Source of the DNA: CAWIXB01 sp963839955
GTDB lineage: Bacteria; Actinomycetota; Actinomycetes; JACCUZ01
Assembly (NCBI GenBank): GCA_963839955.1
Contig: CAWIXB010000001.1
Location: 744,001 to 808,000 of the forward strand
Direction: 5' to 3'
DNA length: 64,000 bases
Of this stretch, positions 53,821-62,823 are shown piece by piece; positions within the stretch are counted from its first letter, which is position 1; each line of letters opens with the position of its first letter. Made by a program: the position numbers and the translations under genes. The notes beneath the pieces are model-generated. The model saw only the letters and a list, made by a program, of their open reading frames with translations, did not search any database and was not told the DNA's origin.

Positions 53821-54573
53821 TCAGTCCTTCGTCGCAGGGGACTCGGCGACGCATACGACTCCCCTGTTGCCGTCCTGGTCGGCGATCACGGTGAGCGACG
53901 GCGCGTCGCTGTCATCGACGACGGTCCCACCCGCGGCGACCGCGGCGGCGATTCGTTGCTCGGCCACCTCGGGCGCCACATAGACCTCGACGTGGAACCG
54001 CTGACGCGGGGGTCCGTGCTCGTCGGCGTCCCCGAACCACAGGTTCGGTATCCGTCCCGTGGCGTCCCGGATCTCGTCACTGGGGGACCCGTGTCCCTGG
54101 GCCTCGGCGTTCCCGGTCAGCAGGGCGGCCCACACCGGGGCGATGGTCGCGGAGTGCGCCGTGTCGAGGCCGAGCTCGATGACGCTGACTGAGGCCGGGT
54201 CGGCGTCGACCTTGTGCTCGGCGGCGATCTCGGTGATCCGTCGCGCGAGGTCGACGTCCTGCTGGGTCACCCAGTCCAGGACGTGTTCGGTGCCCTCGTC
54301 GTCGCGGTAGATGGCGTCGGCGCTGACCAGCTTGAGGTCGACGTACCCATTGCCGATCGACACGCTCGGGTGGTGTCCGAGCGCGTCGCCCGCCTCGCCC
54401 ACCGCGGCGACGAACCGTGCGCCGGTGCCGAAGTCGTCGACCAGGTAGCGGGCATGCAGTCCCTGGGCCAGCTTGCGCCAGTCGGTCAGCTTGGCCTCGG
54501 CGATCTCCTCGCCCTTCATCATGTCCATGTTCGCGGACCCTATCTGTGATTCAGGCGCAGTACTCGTGCTCAT
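53821..54573 (-). CDS. pterin carbinolamine dehydratase-VOC fusion
   Basis: 250 residues. The N-terminal ~100 residues match the PCD/DCoH family: DWRKLAQGLHARYLVDDF, GDALGHHPSVSIGNGYVDL (HHP active site) and a following HVLDWVTQQDVDLARR. The remainder is a glyoxalase/VOC-type half with RFHVEVYVAPEVAEQRI and a GDRGV-like end. PCD recycles 4a-hydroxytetrahydropterin; the fused VOC half is of unknown use. MDMMKGEEI 15 codons in is an alternative start. Confidence 0.82.
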   Translation of the reverse strand: MSTSTAPESQIGSANMDMMKGEEIAEAKLTDWRKLAQGLHARYLVDDFGTGARFVAAVGEAGDALGHHPSVSIGNGYVDLKLVSADAIYRDDEGTEHVLDWVTQQDVDLARRITEIAAEHKVDADPASVSVIELGLDTAHSATIAPVWAALLTGNAEAQGHGSPSDEIRDATGRIPNLWFGDADEHGPPRQRFHVEVYVAPEVAEQRIAAAVAAGGTVVDDSDAPSLTVIADQDGNRGVVCVAESPATKD

Positions 54574-54664
54574 CGCTTCGCCCGCGTCCTCGTTCTGGTG
54601 CGCGGGTCGAGGGGACCGTCTTGCGCATCACGGCGCGACCGGAACATCAAAACTGGCATCGGCC

Positions 54665-55144
54665 CTACCGTTCGAGGTGGGCTGCCAGGTTTGCCAGCGA
54701 GGACGCGAGCCCGGCTGCGTGATCCTCTGCGGAGATGCCAGAGGGGACCTGCTCGGCGCGGATGTCCACGCGCGTCCCGTCGTCGGTCGCGGTGACTTCC
54801 CAGGTCATCGTCATGGTGCCCGCGAGGTCAGGATCGTCGGCGACGAAGGTGACGGCCTGCACCACTCGTACGCCGGGGATCATGTCGATGAAGCGGGCTT
54901 CGACGATGTCGGCGTCGGAGGTGGCCTTGCCAGGTGCCCTCGAGGCGTCTGCGTAGGTGAGCACCATGCGGTACGAGCCGCCCGGTCGGGCATCGAATCG
55001 CTCGAACCTGCCGCTCATCCCGGCAGGTGGCAGCCACGCGGCCAGAGCGTCAGGATCGACAAGCGCGGCGTAGACACGATCGGGAGCGGCCGCGATCACA
55101 CGGGAGGCAGCATCCGTCCGTGGCACGACGCCATGATGGCGCAT
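54665..55144 (-). CDS. SRPBCC/AHSA1-family protein
   Basis: 159 residues from MRHHGVVPRTDAASRVI. Helix-grip fold pattern: AAPDRVYAALVDPDALAAWL near residue 21, PGGSYRMVLTYAD near 55 and a long C-terminal helix (DHAAGLASSLANLAAHLE). Such proteins bind lipophilic ligands or the Hsp90-type co-chaperone target. The frame stays open to a GTG at 55303, adding a 53-residue stretch I do not recognise. Confidence 0.82.
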   Translation of the reverse strand: MRHHGVVPRTDAASRVIAAAPDRVYAALVDPDALAAWLPPAGMSGRFERFDARPGGSYRMVLTYADASRAPGKATSDADIVEARFIDMIPGVRVVQAVTFVADDPDLAGTMTMTWEVTATDDGTRVDIRAEQVPSGISAEDHAAGLASSLANLAAHLER

Positions 55145-55343
55145 CGGCCAGGCGTCCTCATCGTCCTCACCACTCCTCGGGACGATGAGGTCACGTGCGC
55201 GCGCGGCGGCCTCCAGAGCGTCTGGATTGCCGGTGGCGTGGAAGACATCGACGGCGGTGTCGGGTGGAACGGAGCAGATTGCCTGCGCCACCGCGGGTTT
55301 CACCCGCTCTGGACGGTTGCCAGGGATCAGCGAGCATCACCCG

Positions 55344-56468
55344 TCACTTGACCGCCAACTGTTGCGAGGGATCGGCGGCGGGAGCGCGGTAGCCGGGCGG
55401 GCGAGGGGTGGAGCTTTCCCGTTCGTGGCGTCGCCGGCGCCTGGCCAGCATCAATGCAGTGAACGCCAGCAGGCCCATGAGTAAGGCCCCTCCGATGAGG
55501 TAGGGCCAGATGGACCGCGACGTCGTGGTCGGCACGGCCGTTGCGGCGCCTGCGTCCGGAAAGGTCAGGGTGGCCTTCGCCGTACGGTCGAGGAGTCCGC
55601 TGCGCAAGGTGATGGTCGCGTCCCACGGCCCGGCGGGCAGCTGCCTGTCCAGGGTGACCGTGACCGGCTCGGTGTCGCCGATGCCGAGACTCACTCCGAG
55701 GGTGGCCGGGAACGGCCCGGCGCTGAGCCCGCCCGGGCCTCCGGAAAGACTGACAGTGCCGTTCATGTCCAGCGCGCGTCCGCCGGTGTTGTGCACTGCG
55801 GCGACCACCATGGGACGCCCGTCGGCCGCGCGCTCGGCGGTCAGTGAGTCGATGGCGAAGTTCGCGGCGGGCGCGCCCCCGGGTCCGACTGAGACATAGA
55901 GCCGGATGCCGACTCGGCTGACCTGAGTGACGCCGACGCCGGCTTTGGGTGCAGACCGGGCCTCGGCCCACACGACGGCGTACTGCTCGCCCGGGGCCGC
56001 GTCGGCAGGAACGGCGATGGTCACGGTTGCCGTGACCTTCGCACCGGCGGGGACCTCGGGTTTGCCGGGGGTCACCGTGGTCCAGGTGGCCAGGTCGTTA
56101 GGGGTACGTGCGGCGGCGCCCAGAAAGGCGCCGTCGGCGAGGTTCGCGGCGGCGGGGTAGAGGGCGAGCTGGGTGGCTGCGCGGGTGGTGTTGGAGACCT
56201 CGATCCGGCGCACGATGGTCGTGCCGGGCTTGAGGTGGTCGACGATGTACACCCGAGCGCGCGGGTCCTCGCCCGCGGTGACGGGCGCGTCGACCAGCCG
56301 GATGCCGATGCTGCCGGGGATGTTGGCGGCTGACGCAGTGGCGGCAGTGGCGGACGGGATCAGCGCGAACCACAGTCCCAGGACAGCAAGGACGACAAGC
56401 GCGGTCCGCGTTGGAACGCAGAGCCAGACGCTAGACAACCGAGTGCGTGATCGTCGCGGAGTAGACAC
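55344..56468 (-). CDS. DUF916-type cell-surface protein
   Basis: 374 residues. Signal peptide (ALVVLAVLGLWFALIPS with an Ala-rich cut region), DUF916-like domain with IGIRLVDAPVTAGEDPRARV and VDHLKPGTTIVRRIEVSNTT, Ig-like strands, and a C-terminal membrane helix (LIGGALLMGLLAFTALML) followed by RRRRR. Such proteins bind peptidoglycan beside WxL proteins. The start is uncertain: GTG at 56468 or TTG at 56438. The N-terminus overlaps the 3' end of the WxL-like gene by 38 bp. Confidence 0.82.
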   Translation of the reverse strand: MSTPRRSRTRLSSVWLCVPTRTALVVLAVLGLWFALIPSATAATASAANIPGSIGIRLVDAPVTAGEDPRARVYIVDHLKPGTTIVRRIEVSNTTRAATQLALYPAAANLADGAFLGAAARTPNDLATWTTVTPGKPEVPAGAKVTATVTIAVPADAAPGEQYAVVWAEARSAPKAGVGVTQVSRVGIRLYVSVGPGGAPAANFAIDSLTAERAADGRPMVVAAVHNTGGRALDMNGTVSLSGGPGGLSAGPFPATLGVSLGIGDTEPVTVTLDRQLPAGPWDATITLRSGLLDRTAKATLTFPDAGAATAVPTTTSRSIWPYLIGGALLMGLLAFTALMLARRRRRHERESSTPRPPGYRAPAADPSQQLAVK

Positions 56469-56967
56469 CCGCCGCCATGCCGCCGGGGACGAGGACGCTG
56501 ATCGTCGGGTTCCAGGTGGCGGAGTTGTCGCCGGTGATCGCGGTCGCAGTCACCGCTGGGGAGACGCCCGTCAAGTTGCCGGGGTCATTCGCTGTGTGGA
56601 CCGCCGTGCCCACCTTGGTGATGGTCCCCGCGGTATAGCCGACAGCGCTCGCGGCAATCGCCGTACCTGTCGAGGGTGTGAACGCGCTGGAGATCACGCT
56701 CGCCACCCAGCCGGATCCGGCGATGGGGCTGCGGGCGTCGAGCACCTGCACCTGGCCTAGTGCGCCGCTGATGGTCCCGGGGGCCACTGTGTTGGCGCGC
56801 GTACCGAGGTTGCCCGCGCTCGCAGGCGCAGAGATCGACAGGCTCCCGCCGGTCACCGTGACCGTGGCCACCGTGACGTCGGCCGATGCAGGTTGAGCGG
56901 CGCCCCCCGCAAGGAGGGCAAGCGTCGCGACGGCGGCGGCCGTGGCGACATGTTTGGTGGCCATCAT
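56431..56967 (-). CDS. WxL-like secreted surface protein
   Basis: 178 residues from an ATG with AAAGGAG eight bases upstream. Signal peptide MMATKHVATAAAVATLALLA, then a strand-rich Ser/Thr/Ala/Gly domain. GSGWVASVISSAF near residue 94 and WNPTISVLVPGGMAAGVYSA near the end match the WxL-type C-terminal pattern. Always paired with DUF916 partners where known, as here. Probably a non-covalent wall protein. Confidence 0.78.
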   Translation of the reverse strand: MMATKHVATAAAVATLALLAGGAAQPASADVTVATVTVTGGSLSISAPASAGNLGTRANTVAPGTISGALGQVQVLDARSPIAGSGWVASVISSAFTPSTGTAIAASAVGYTAGTITKVGTAVHTANDPGNLTGVSPAVTATAITGDNSATWNPTISVLVPGGMAAGVYSATITHSVV

Positions 56968-57030
56968 TTGATTCGCTCCTTTGTTGCCTCTGTTGTCGGC
57001 CACCTGATGCTGCGAAATAGAGGGTCGAAG

Positions 57031-57057
57031 GTCCCGTCCCGACGGGACAAAGTCCCG
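57031..57057. promoter_or_regulatory. overlapping palindromes upstream of the WxL-like gene
   Basis: GTCCCGTC-CC-GACGGGAC (57031-57048) overlaps CGGGACAAAGTCCCG (57043-57057). The second resembles the GGGAC/GTCCC half-sites bound by DosR-type response regulators, with a 3-bp instead of a 4-bp centre. About 65 bp upstream of the WxL-like start. Confidence 0.45.
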
Positions 57058-57176
57058 GATCGGCGAGCTGACCAGATCCGGATTGGGCCAACCGGGTGCA
57101 CCGGACGTCTTGCGATGGTGGGAATCGAATGGGTCAGGCTGCGGAGTCGGCGAAGGAGAACCGCTGGGGGGCTTGA

Positions 57177-57671
57177 CGCTGGGTCACGGCGTCGAGCGAG
57201 AAGCAGGGGGACGACGGCCTCGTCCGGGCCGCCGTCGAAGCGCTCGGCGGCACCGATCTCGCGGTCGCCATCTCCACAGCGGCACACGCGCCGGATCAGT
57301 TCGCGGTTTCGAGCAACATGCGGATCGAGCGCTGGCTGCCGCACCTGCCGATCATGCAACGCGCCGCGGCCGTCGTCTGCCACGGCGGCATGGGCATCAC
57401 CCAGAAGGCGTTGGCCACGGGCGTCCCGGTCTGCGTCGTGCCATTCGGGCGGGACCAGTTCGAGGTGGCCAAGCTCGTCCGCCTGTCCGGCTGCGGGACC
57501 GTGGTGATGCCGGACCAGCTGAACCCCGGCAACCTCACCCGTGCGGTGCGCGACGCGATGACCATGCGCGCCGGTGCCGAACGCGTCGCTGCGGGTTTCC
57601 GCAAGGCCGGTGGCTCGGCCGCGGCAGCGGAAGTTGTCGAAAGGCTCGTCGCTGCCAGCGTGACGACCTAG
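57177..57671 (+). pseudogene. C-terminal fragment of an MGT-type glycosyltransferase
   Basis: Open from 57177 without a start codon near its 5' end. TASSEKQGDDGLVRAAVEAL, then HLPIMQRAAAVVCHGGMGIT near the donor-sugar site and VPFGRDQFEVAKLVRLSGCG match the last ~165 residues of UDP-glycosyltransferases of the MGT family, normally about 400. The acceptor domain is absent, so it is a remnant. Confidence 0.75.
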
Positions 57672-57980
57672 TGACGACACCGGCGAGCTGAGGAGCCGGG
57701 CGCGCTGGAAGGGCTTCGTGCGACCGCCGGAAGAGAGCGTCCACCTAGTCGGACGTGTGGCCGACGTCCAGGGTCGCTGCTGTCATCGTCGGTGATCGCC
57801 ACCGCGGCCAACGCTGATCGTGGCGCGCCGGGGAAATCACCCAAGCCGCGAGCGCCCCTTGACAGCGCGACATGGCCGCAGCAAGGTATGTGAACGTTAA
57901 CACGTGCTGTTTCTGCCGCACAGTCCGGCTTGTCCACCCGCTGACGGCACCGAGCTCGCCGCAGATCCGAGGAGGCAAAG
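57672..57980. other. 309-bp gap upstream of the GH127 gene
   Basis: No gene seen. The right part holds the operator-like palindrome at 57889-57902 and the Shine-Dalgarno of the GH127 gene. Confidence 0.5.
57889..57902. promoter_or_regulatory. LacI-type operator-like palindrome
   Basis: TGTGAACGTTAACA: symmetric about the central CG except one base pair, with the AACGTT core typical of LacI-family sugar repressors. About 80 bp before the GH127 start. No lacI gene is in the window. Confidence 0.5.
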
Positions 57981-60932
57981 GTGGAACGCAAGGGCCTGGA
58001 ACGCCGTGAGTTCCTGAAGGTTGCCGGCGCGGTCACCGCCGGGGCCGCACTCTCGCCGCTCTTCCCCCAGGCCAGCCGGGCGATGCCGGTCGCCGCGCCG
58101 GGCGGGGCGTTCCACCCCGGCGCAGCGCGACCGTTCGCGCTGGATCACGTCTCACTGGGACAAGGCGTGTTCCAGCAGAAGCGGGACCGGATCATCAACT
58201 TCGCCAGGAACTACCCCGGCACGGGCAATGTCCTCGATGGCCCCGACCGGATGCTCTACAACTTCAGGGCCACCGCCGGGCTGGCCAACCCCGCGGGGGC
58301 CACCTGGCCGGGCGGCTGGGACACACCAGCCCACCTGCTCCGAGGTCACTACACCGGGCACTACATGACCTGCCTGGCGCAGTGCTACGCCGACACCAAG
58401 GACGGGATCTTCGCCACCAAGCTCCGCTACCTCGTGGACGAGCTGGAGAAGGTGCGGGCCGCGCTCGCCGCCCGCATGGGCCAGCAGCCACCGGAACCCG
58501 CGATCGGCCGTCCGGAAGGCAGGTTCGGCCGTGCACTCGAGCTCAACGGCTCCAGCGACGCCAGCCACGTGTCCATGCCGACCGGCATCGTGAGCACCCT
58601 GTCCGACTTCACCATCGCCACCTGGGTTCGCTTGACAGGCACGTCGAGCCAGAACTGGGCCAGGGTCTTCGACTTCGGCACCGGTACCGGCACCAACATG
58701 TTCCTGACCGTGAACGCCGGTGGCGCAGGTGTCCGGTTCGCGATCAAGGTCGCCAACGGCTCTGAACAGCGCGTCAACGCGGGCACGCCGCTCTCGAGTG
58801 GATGGCAGCACCTTGCCGTCACTCTCTCCGGCACCACGGCGACGATCTACGTAAACGGTGAGCCCGTCGCCTCGAGCAGCGACATCACCTGGCGCCCTCG
58901 GGACCTGGGGCAGACCAACAACAACTGGATCGGCCGCTCCCAGTTCAACGACCCACACCTCGCCGCGGCGGTCGACGAGTTCCAGATCTACGACAGCGCG
59001 CTCGCTCAGACACAGGTAGGCGCGCTCATGACCTCGGCAGGTGGGGCCACAGGTGGCGGCAACGTCGCGTGGTACCACTTCGACGAGGACAGCGGCGTCA
59101 CTGCGTCCGACTCGTCCGGCCGTGGGAACCACGCCAGCGTGACCGCTCCGGTCGACTGGTTCGCGCCGAGCCACGCCGGTTACCTCGCCGCATTTCCGGA
59201 GGGTCAGTTCATCCGCCTGGAGCCACCGATCTTCCATGGCAACAACGGTGGCCCGGATGAGGCCGTGTGGGCGCCCTGGTACACGTTCCACAAGATCGTG
59301 CGTGGCCTGCTCGACGCGTACCAGCTGGTGGGGGTCGACCAGGCACTCCCACTCGCTGACAAGATGGGCGACTGGGCACACAGCAGGCTCAGCAAGATCG
59401 GCCGTGCCGACCTCGACCGGATGTGGGACATCTACAGCGCCGGTGAGACCGGCGGAGCCAACGAGGTGATGACGGACCTGTCCGCGCTCAGCGCCGACCC
59501 ACGAAGGCGGGCCAACTATCTGGAAACAGCCAAGGCGTTCGACTTCACTCCCATGTTCGAGGCGAACCTGAGGAACGAGGACACCCTCGACGACCGGCAC
59601 GCCAACACGTTCGTACCGCCCGAAGTGGGCCACGTGCGCATCTTCGAGCAGACCGGCGACGAGCGCTATCTCACCTCGGCGCGGAACTTCTGGGGCATGA
59701 TCGTGCCGGACCGCGTCTGGGCGCAGGGGGGCACGTCGGGGCCGGGGGAGTTCTTCCACGAACGCGGCGACATGGCCCGCTACCTCAAGTCGGCGTCGGC
59801 CACCACGACCTTCGCCGAGACCTGCACCGCGTACAACATGCTCAAGCTGTCGCGGAGCCTGTTCTTCCATGACCCCGACCCGCGGTACTTCGACTACTAC
59901 GAGAAGGGGCTCTACAACCAGATCCTCGGGTCGAAGCGAGACATCGACAGCGACCTCGGCCCATGGGTCACCTATCACCAGGGGATCACGCCCGGAGCGT
60001 CCCGAGGACCGGACTGGACGAGGTACGTGGGGCAGAACGGGCTCGGCAGCTGCTGCACCGGCACCGGACTGGAGAACCACACCAAGTACCAGGACTCCAT
60101 CTACGCCGCCTCCGCCGACGGACATGCGCTGCACGTCAATCTCTACGTTGCCTCGACACTCGACTGGGTCGAAAAGGGGCTCACGATCGTCCAGGAGACC
60201 GACTTTCCCTACGCCGGGACGACCACGCTCGTCATCGCCAAAGGCAACGGGCGGCTGGACCTCAAGCTGCGGATTCCGGGCTGGGTGCGCAAGGGCTTCA
60301 CCGTCGAGGTCAACGGTGTGCGCCATCCCGTGAAGGCCGTTCCCAACACGTACTGCACGATCCGTCGGCGCTGGTCGAAGGGTGACCGGGTCGAGATCTC
60401 CATGCCGCTGAGCTATCGGGTCGAGCGGACGCCCGATGACCCGTCCGTACAGGGAGTCTTCTACGGACCGCTGCTGATGGTCAGCCTCGGTGGCGCGGCT
60501 CCGCCCATCACCTGGCGGCAGCTGAGCTTCTACCGGAACTTCACCCGGGACGGCGACTTCAACCGGGCCTTCACAGCAACCGACACGCCGTTGCAGGTGA
60601 GCTCGCACGGGCATACGTTCGCGCCGTTCTTCGTGGCCGATCCCGGCGCCGTCGTTCCGTACCACGCCTACTTCATGCGCTCAGAGCCGGTGGTCGTCTT
60701 CGGCTCCGTCGAGGCCGGCGTACCCAACGACGAGATCCGGGACGAGGCGGGCCTCACCTTCCTCGACCGAGTGTGGGAGGAGGCACCCTTCAAGGACCAC
60801 CGACAGTTCACCGCGACCGTCGACCGAGAGTCTCGTGACTGGCAAGGTAGCGGCTTGCACACGCAGGCGCAGCGTGCTGCCATTCTGGACGCTGCGCGCG
60901 CGGCAGAGAAGGACCTGCAGCCGACGGCGTGA
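57981..60932 (+). CDS. Tat-exported GH127-type glycosidase with nested LamG domain
   Basis: 983 residues from GTG with GGAGG five bases upstream. Tat signal ERREFLKVAGAVTAG near residue 7. A GH127 (beta-L-arabinofuranosidase) domain begins at DHVSLGQGVFQQKRDRI near 54, is interrupted near 165-390 by a LamG/concanavalin domain (GRFGRALELNGSSDASHV, DFTIATWVRL), and resumes. The Cys-Glu zinc site of GH127 is complete: FAETCTAYN near 613 and SCCTGTG near 692. Acts outside the cell on arabinose-containing or related glycans. Confidence 0.88.
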   Translation: MERKGLERREFLKVAGAVTAGAALSPLFPQASRAMPVAAPGGAFHPGAARPFALDHVSLGQGVFQQKRDRIINFARNYPGTGNVLDGPDRMLYNFRATAGLANPAGATWPGGWDTPAHLLRGHYTGHYMTCLAQCYADTKDGIFATKLRYLVDELEKVRAALAARMGQQPPEPAIGRPEGRFGRALELNGSSDASHVSMPTGIVSTLSDFTIATWVRLTGTSSQNWARVFDFGTGTGTNMFLTVNAGGAGVRFAIKVANGSEQRVNAGTPLSSGWQHLAVTLSGTTATIYVNGEPVASSSDITWRPRDLGQTNNNWIGRSQFNDPHLAAAVDEFQIYDSALAQTQVGALMTSAGGATGGGNVAWYHFDEDSGVTASDSSGRGNHASVTAPVDWFAPSHAGYLAAFPEGQFIRLEPPIFHGNNGGPDEAVWAPWYTFHKIVRGLLDAYQLVGVDQALPLADKMGDWAHSRLSKIGRADLDRMWDIYSAGETGGANEVMTDLSALSADPRRRANYLETAKAFDFTPMFEANLRNEDTLDDRHANTFVPPEVGHVRIFEQTGDERYLTSARNFWGMIVPDRVWAQGGTSGPGEFFHERGDMARYLKSASATTTFAETCTAYNMLKLSRSLFFHDPDPRYFDYYEKGLYNQILGSKRDIDSDLGPWVTYHQGITPGASRGPDWTRYVGQNGLGSCCTGTGLENHTKYQDSIYAASADGHALHVNLYVASTLDWVEKGLTIVQETDFPYAGTTTLVIAKGNGRLDLKLRIPGWVRKGFTVEVNGVRHPVKAVPNTYCTIRRRWSKGDRVEISMPLSYRVERTPDDPSVQGVFYGPLLMVSLGGAAPPITWRQLSFYRNFTRDGDFNRAFTATDTPLQVSSHGHTFAPFFVADPGAVVPYHAYFMRSEPVVVFGSVEAGVPNDEIRDEAGLTFLDRVWEEAPFKDHRQFTATVDRESRDWQGSGLHTQAQRAAILDAARAAEKDLQPTA

Positions 60933-61015
60933 AGCCGATTGTCACATGTCCAGCGGGTATTGCTGCGACGGCAGGTGCGGACCACAATCGAGGCAGTCGC
61001 CGAGGGAGGCTGACC

Positions 61016-62338
61016 GTGCGGACCGTCGTGAAGAGACCGAAGGCAGCCCCACGGAATGCCCGGGCGAAGATGGTGCTCAGCACGCCGGGGGACGAGTACG
61101 AGCGCCAGGCCGACCAGATCGCGGACCGCGTAGTCGGCATGCAGGCCAGGTCCGGCCGAGCCGGCGGCACCGCAGCGAGTCCGGCGCCGCTCCTGGTCGA
61201 CGATGCGTTGGCCGCACCGGGTCAACCCCTCGACTCGGGGACCCGAGACTTCATGGAGCCTCGCTTCGGCCACGACTTCTCCCACGTGCGGGTGCACAGC
61301 GGCACAACGGCAGCGCGGTCCGCGCAGGAGGTCGACGCACGCGCCTACACGGTGGGGCACCACATCGTCCTCGGGGCAGGTCAGCCCGCGACGGGTACGA
61401 GCGAGGGCCGGAGGCTGCTGGCGCACGAGCTGACCCACGTGGTGCAGCAGACCGGCGTAGGAGGTGCCAAGAGATCCCCGGGCACGCACGGCATGTCGCC
61501 CAAGGCCGTCCAACCGATGGTCCAGCGCGACCTCGCCATCGAACCGCCGCGGCCCGACGCAGTGGGTCTGACGCTGACCGAGGCGCAGATGGCGGCCTCG
61601 ATCGCCTTCGACATCCGGGTCCTGGGATCCATCCCCGACAGCGAGGCCGTCATCGAGCTCATCCGAGATGTCCTCGGGGTCTCCAAGTTGCCCGCGGTGG
61701 TGGATGAGGACTTCGTCAACGGTGTCGTCCGGTGGCAGGCGAGCTATGGCCTGGCACAGGACGGCAGGCTGGGGCCGACCACGGCCCGGCCGCTGTTCCG
61801 CGAGATCGGGGCCGAAGGGGCTGGCCATGGCGAGGTCAGGCGCCCCCCTCGTTACACGCCGGCCGGGCCGATCAACGTGCCCCGCGCCGGGGCGCGTCAG
61901 GCGCCCTTCGACATGTCCGCCGAGTTCACCAGCGACCCGGCGAACGGCGTCCTTCCCTCGTGCTGCGAGGTCCGCCAGGACATCCGGTGGGACGCAGCCT
62001 TCGTGGCCGCATCGGCGGCGGCTGGCAACCCCGTCGTCCCCCACGCCGGTTTCCCGGCTGCGCACCCGGCCAACCGCTGGATCGAGGACCGCGACGCTGC
62101 TGGCTTACGGTACGGACACCGTTCGGGGCCCTTCACGGACCCTGGCCCCGGCGATCGGTACCTCGACACCGCAGGCCGCCAGAACCAGGCGTTCGGTCAC
62201 CGCTATCGGGCGCAGGACACTCCCACCGGATTGGCAGCCGACAGGGGGAGTTGGCGCTTCCGGCTGCGGGTGATCGACGTGTGCAACGGCGATGCACAAC
62301 TCGCTGTCTCCCCGGCCCTGGTGATCAATTGGCTGTAG
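61016..62338 (+). CDS. DUF4157 (eCIS-core) metallopeptidase-like protein
   Basis: 440 residues from GTG with GGAGG six bases upstream. N-terminal DUF4157 domain: DEYERQADQIADRVV, FMEPRFGHDFSHVRVHSG near 80 and the zinc motif LAHELTHVVQQTG near 135. Then a peptidoglycan-binding-like helix region (VVRWQASYGLAQDGRLGPTT) and a C-terminal domain with GFPAAHPANRW. DUF4157 proteins are associated with extracellular contractile injection systems or act as stand-alone toxins. No eCIS structural gene is in the window. Confidence 0.85.
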   Translation: MRTVVKRPKAAPRNARAKMVLSTPGDEYERQADQIADRVVGMQARSGRAGGTAASPAPLLVDDALAAPGQPLDSGTRDFMEPRFGHDFSHVRVHSGTTAARSAQEVDARAYTVGHHIVLGAGQPATGTSEGRRLLAHELTHVVQQTGVGGAKRSPGTHGMSPKAVQPMVQRDLAIEPPRPDAVGLTLTEAQMAASIAFDIRVLGSIPDSEAVIELIRDVLGVSKLPAVVDEDFVNGVVRWQASYGLAQDGRLGPTTARPLFREIGAEGAGHGEVRRPPRYTPAGPINVPRAGARQAPFDMSAEFTSDPANGVLPSCCEVRQDIRWDAAFVAASAAAGNPVVPHAGFPAAHPANRWIEDRDAAGLRYGHRSGPFTDPGPGDRYLDTAGRQNQAFGHRYRAQDTPTGLAADRGSWRFRLRVIDVCNGDAQLAVSPALVINWL

Positions 62339-62359
62339 CCGGTCTCCCGGAGGGTCGCC

Positions 62360-62809
62360 ATGGGGGTTGACCTGCTCCTTGCCGTCGAGGCGGATGTGCT
62401 GCGCGTCACGGTCGTGAACGATGGCGAGCAGGACCTGCGCATCTGGTCCCGCGACAACTCGTGGGGCTGGTCGATGTTCTCCCTCGTGGTGGAGGCTCCC
62501 GACTCCGGTCAACGGCGAGAGCTGACGGCCGTGCCGGTGCGCTGGACGCGCAACGTGCCACGCGCCCTGACGGTGCCGGCGGGTGCCACGTTGGACGACG
62601 TGCTGAGGCGTTCGCACCCGGCCTGGGAGGAAGGCGCGGGCGGCGACGACGACTGGCTGGACCAGCCAGTCCAGGTGCAGGTCCGGCTTCGGGTCTCCGA
62701 CAGTCCCGAGGCGCTCGAGCAGGGAGTCTTCGTCGGCGAGGCGGTGTCGCCCCCCGTCTTGTCCACGCCGCCGCACTCGTGGTTCAGCCGGGAGACGCGA
62801 CGTCCTTGA
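62360..62809 (+). CDS. hypothetical protein after the DUF4157 gene
   Basis: 149 residues, ATG with GGAGG upstream, 21 bp after the DUF4157 gene. Beta-rich with NDGEQDLRIWSRDNSWGWSM near residue 20 and DWLDQPVQVQVRLRV near 98; no cysteine or membrane segment. Possibly an immunity or accessory protein of the neighbour (inference from tight linkage only). Confidence 0.65.
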   Translation: MGVDLLLAVEADVLRVTVVNDGEQDLRIWSRDNSWGWSMFSLVVEAPDSGQRRELTAVPVRWTRNVPRALTVPAGATLDDVLRRSHPAWEEGAGGDDDWLDQPVQVQVRLRVSDSPEALEQGVFVGEAVSPPVLSTPPHSWFSRETRRP

Positions 62810-62823
62810 CCGGGGCGCCTGCG

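Noticed and set aside
58152..60665. 837-codon minus-strand open frame
   Set aside because: Shadow of the GH127 gene; no domain or start signal.
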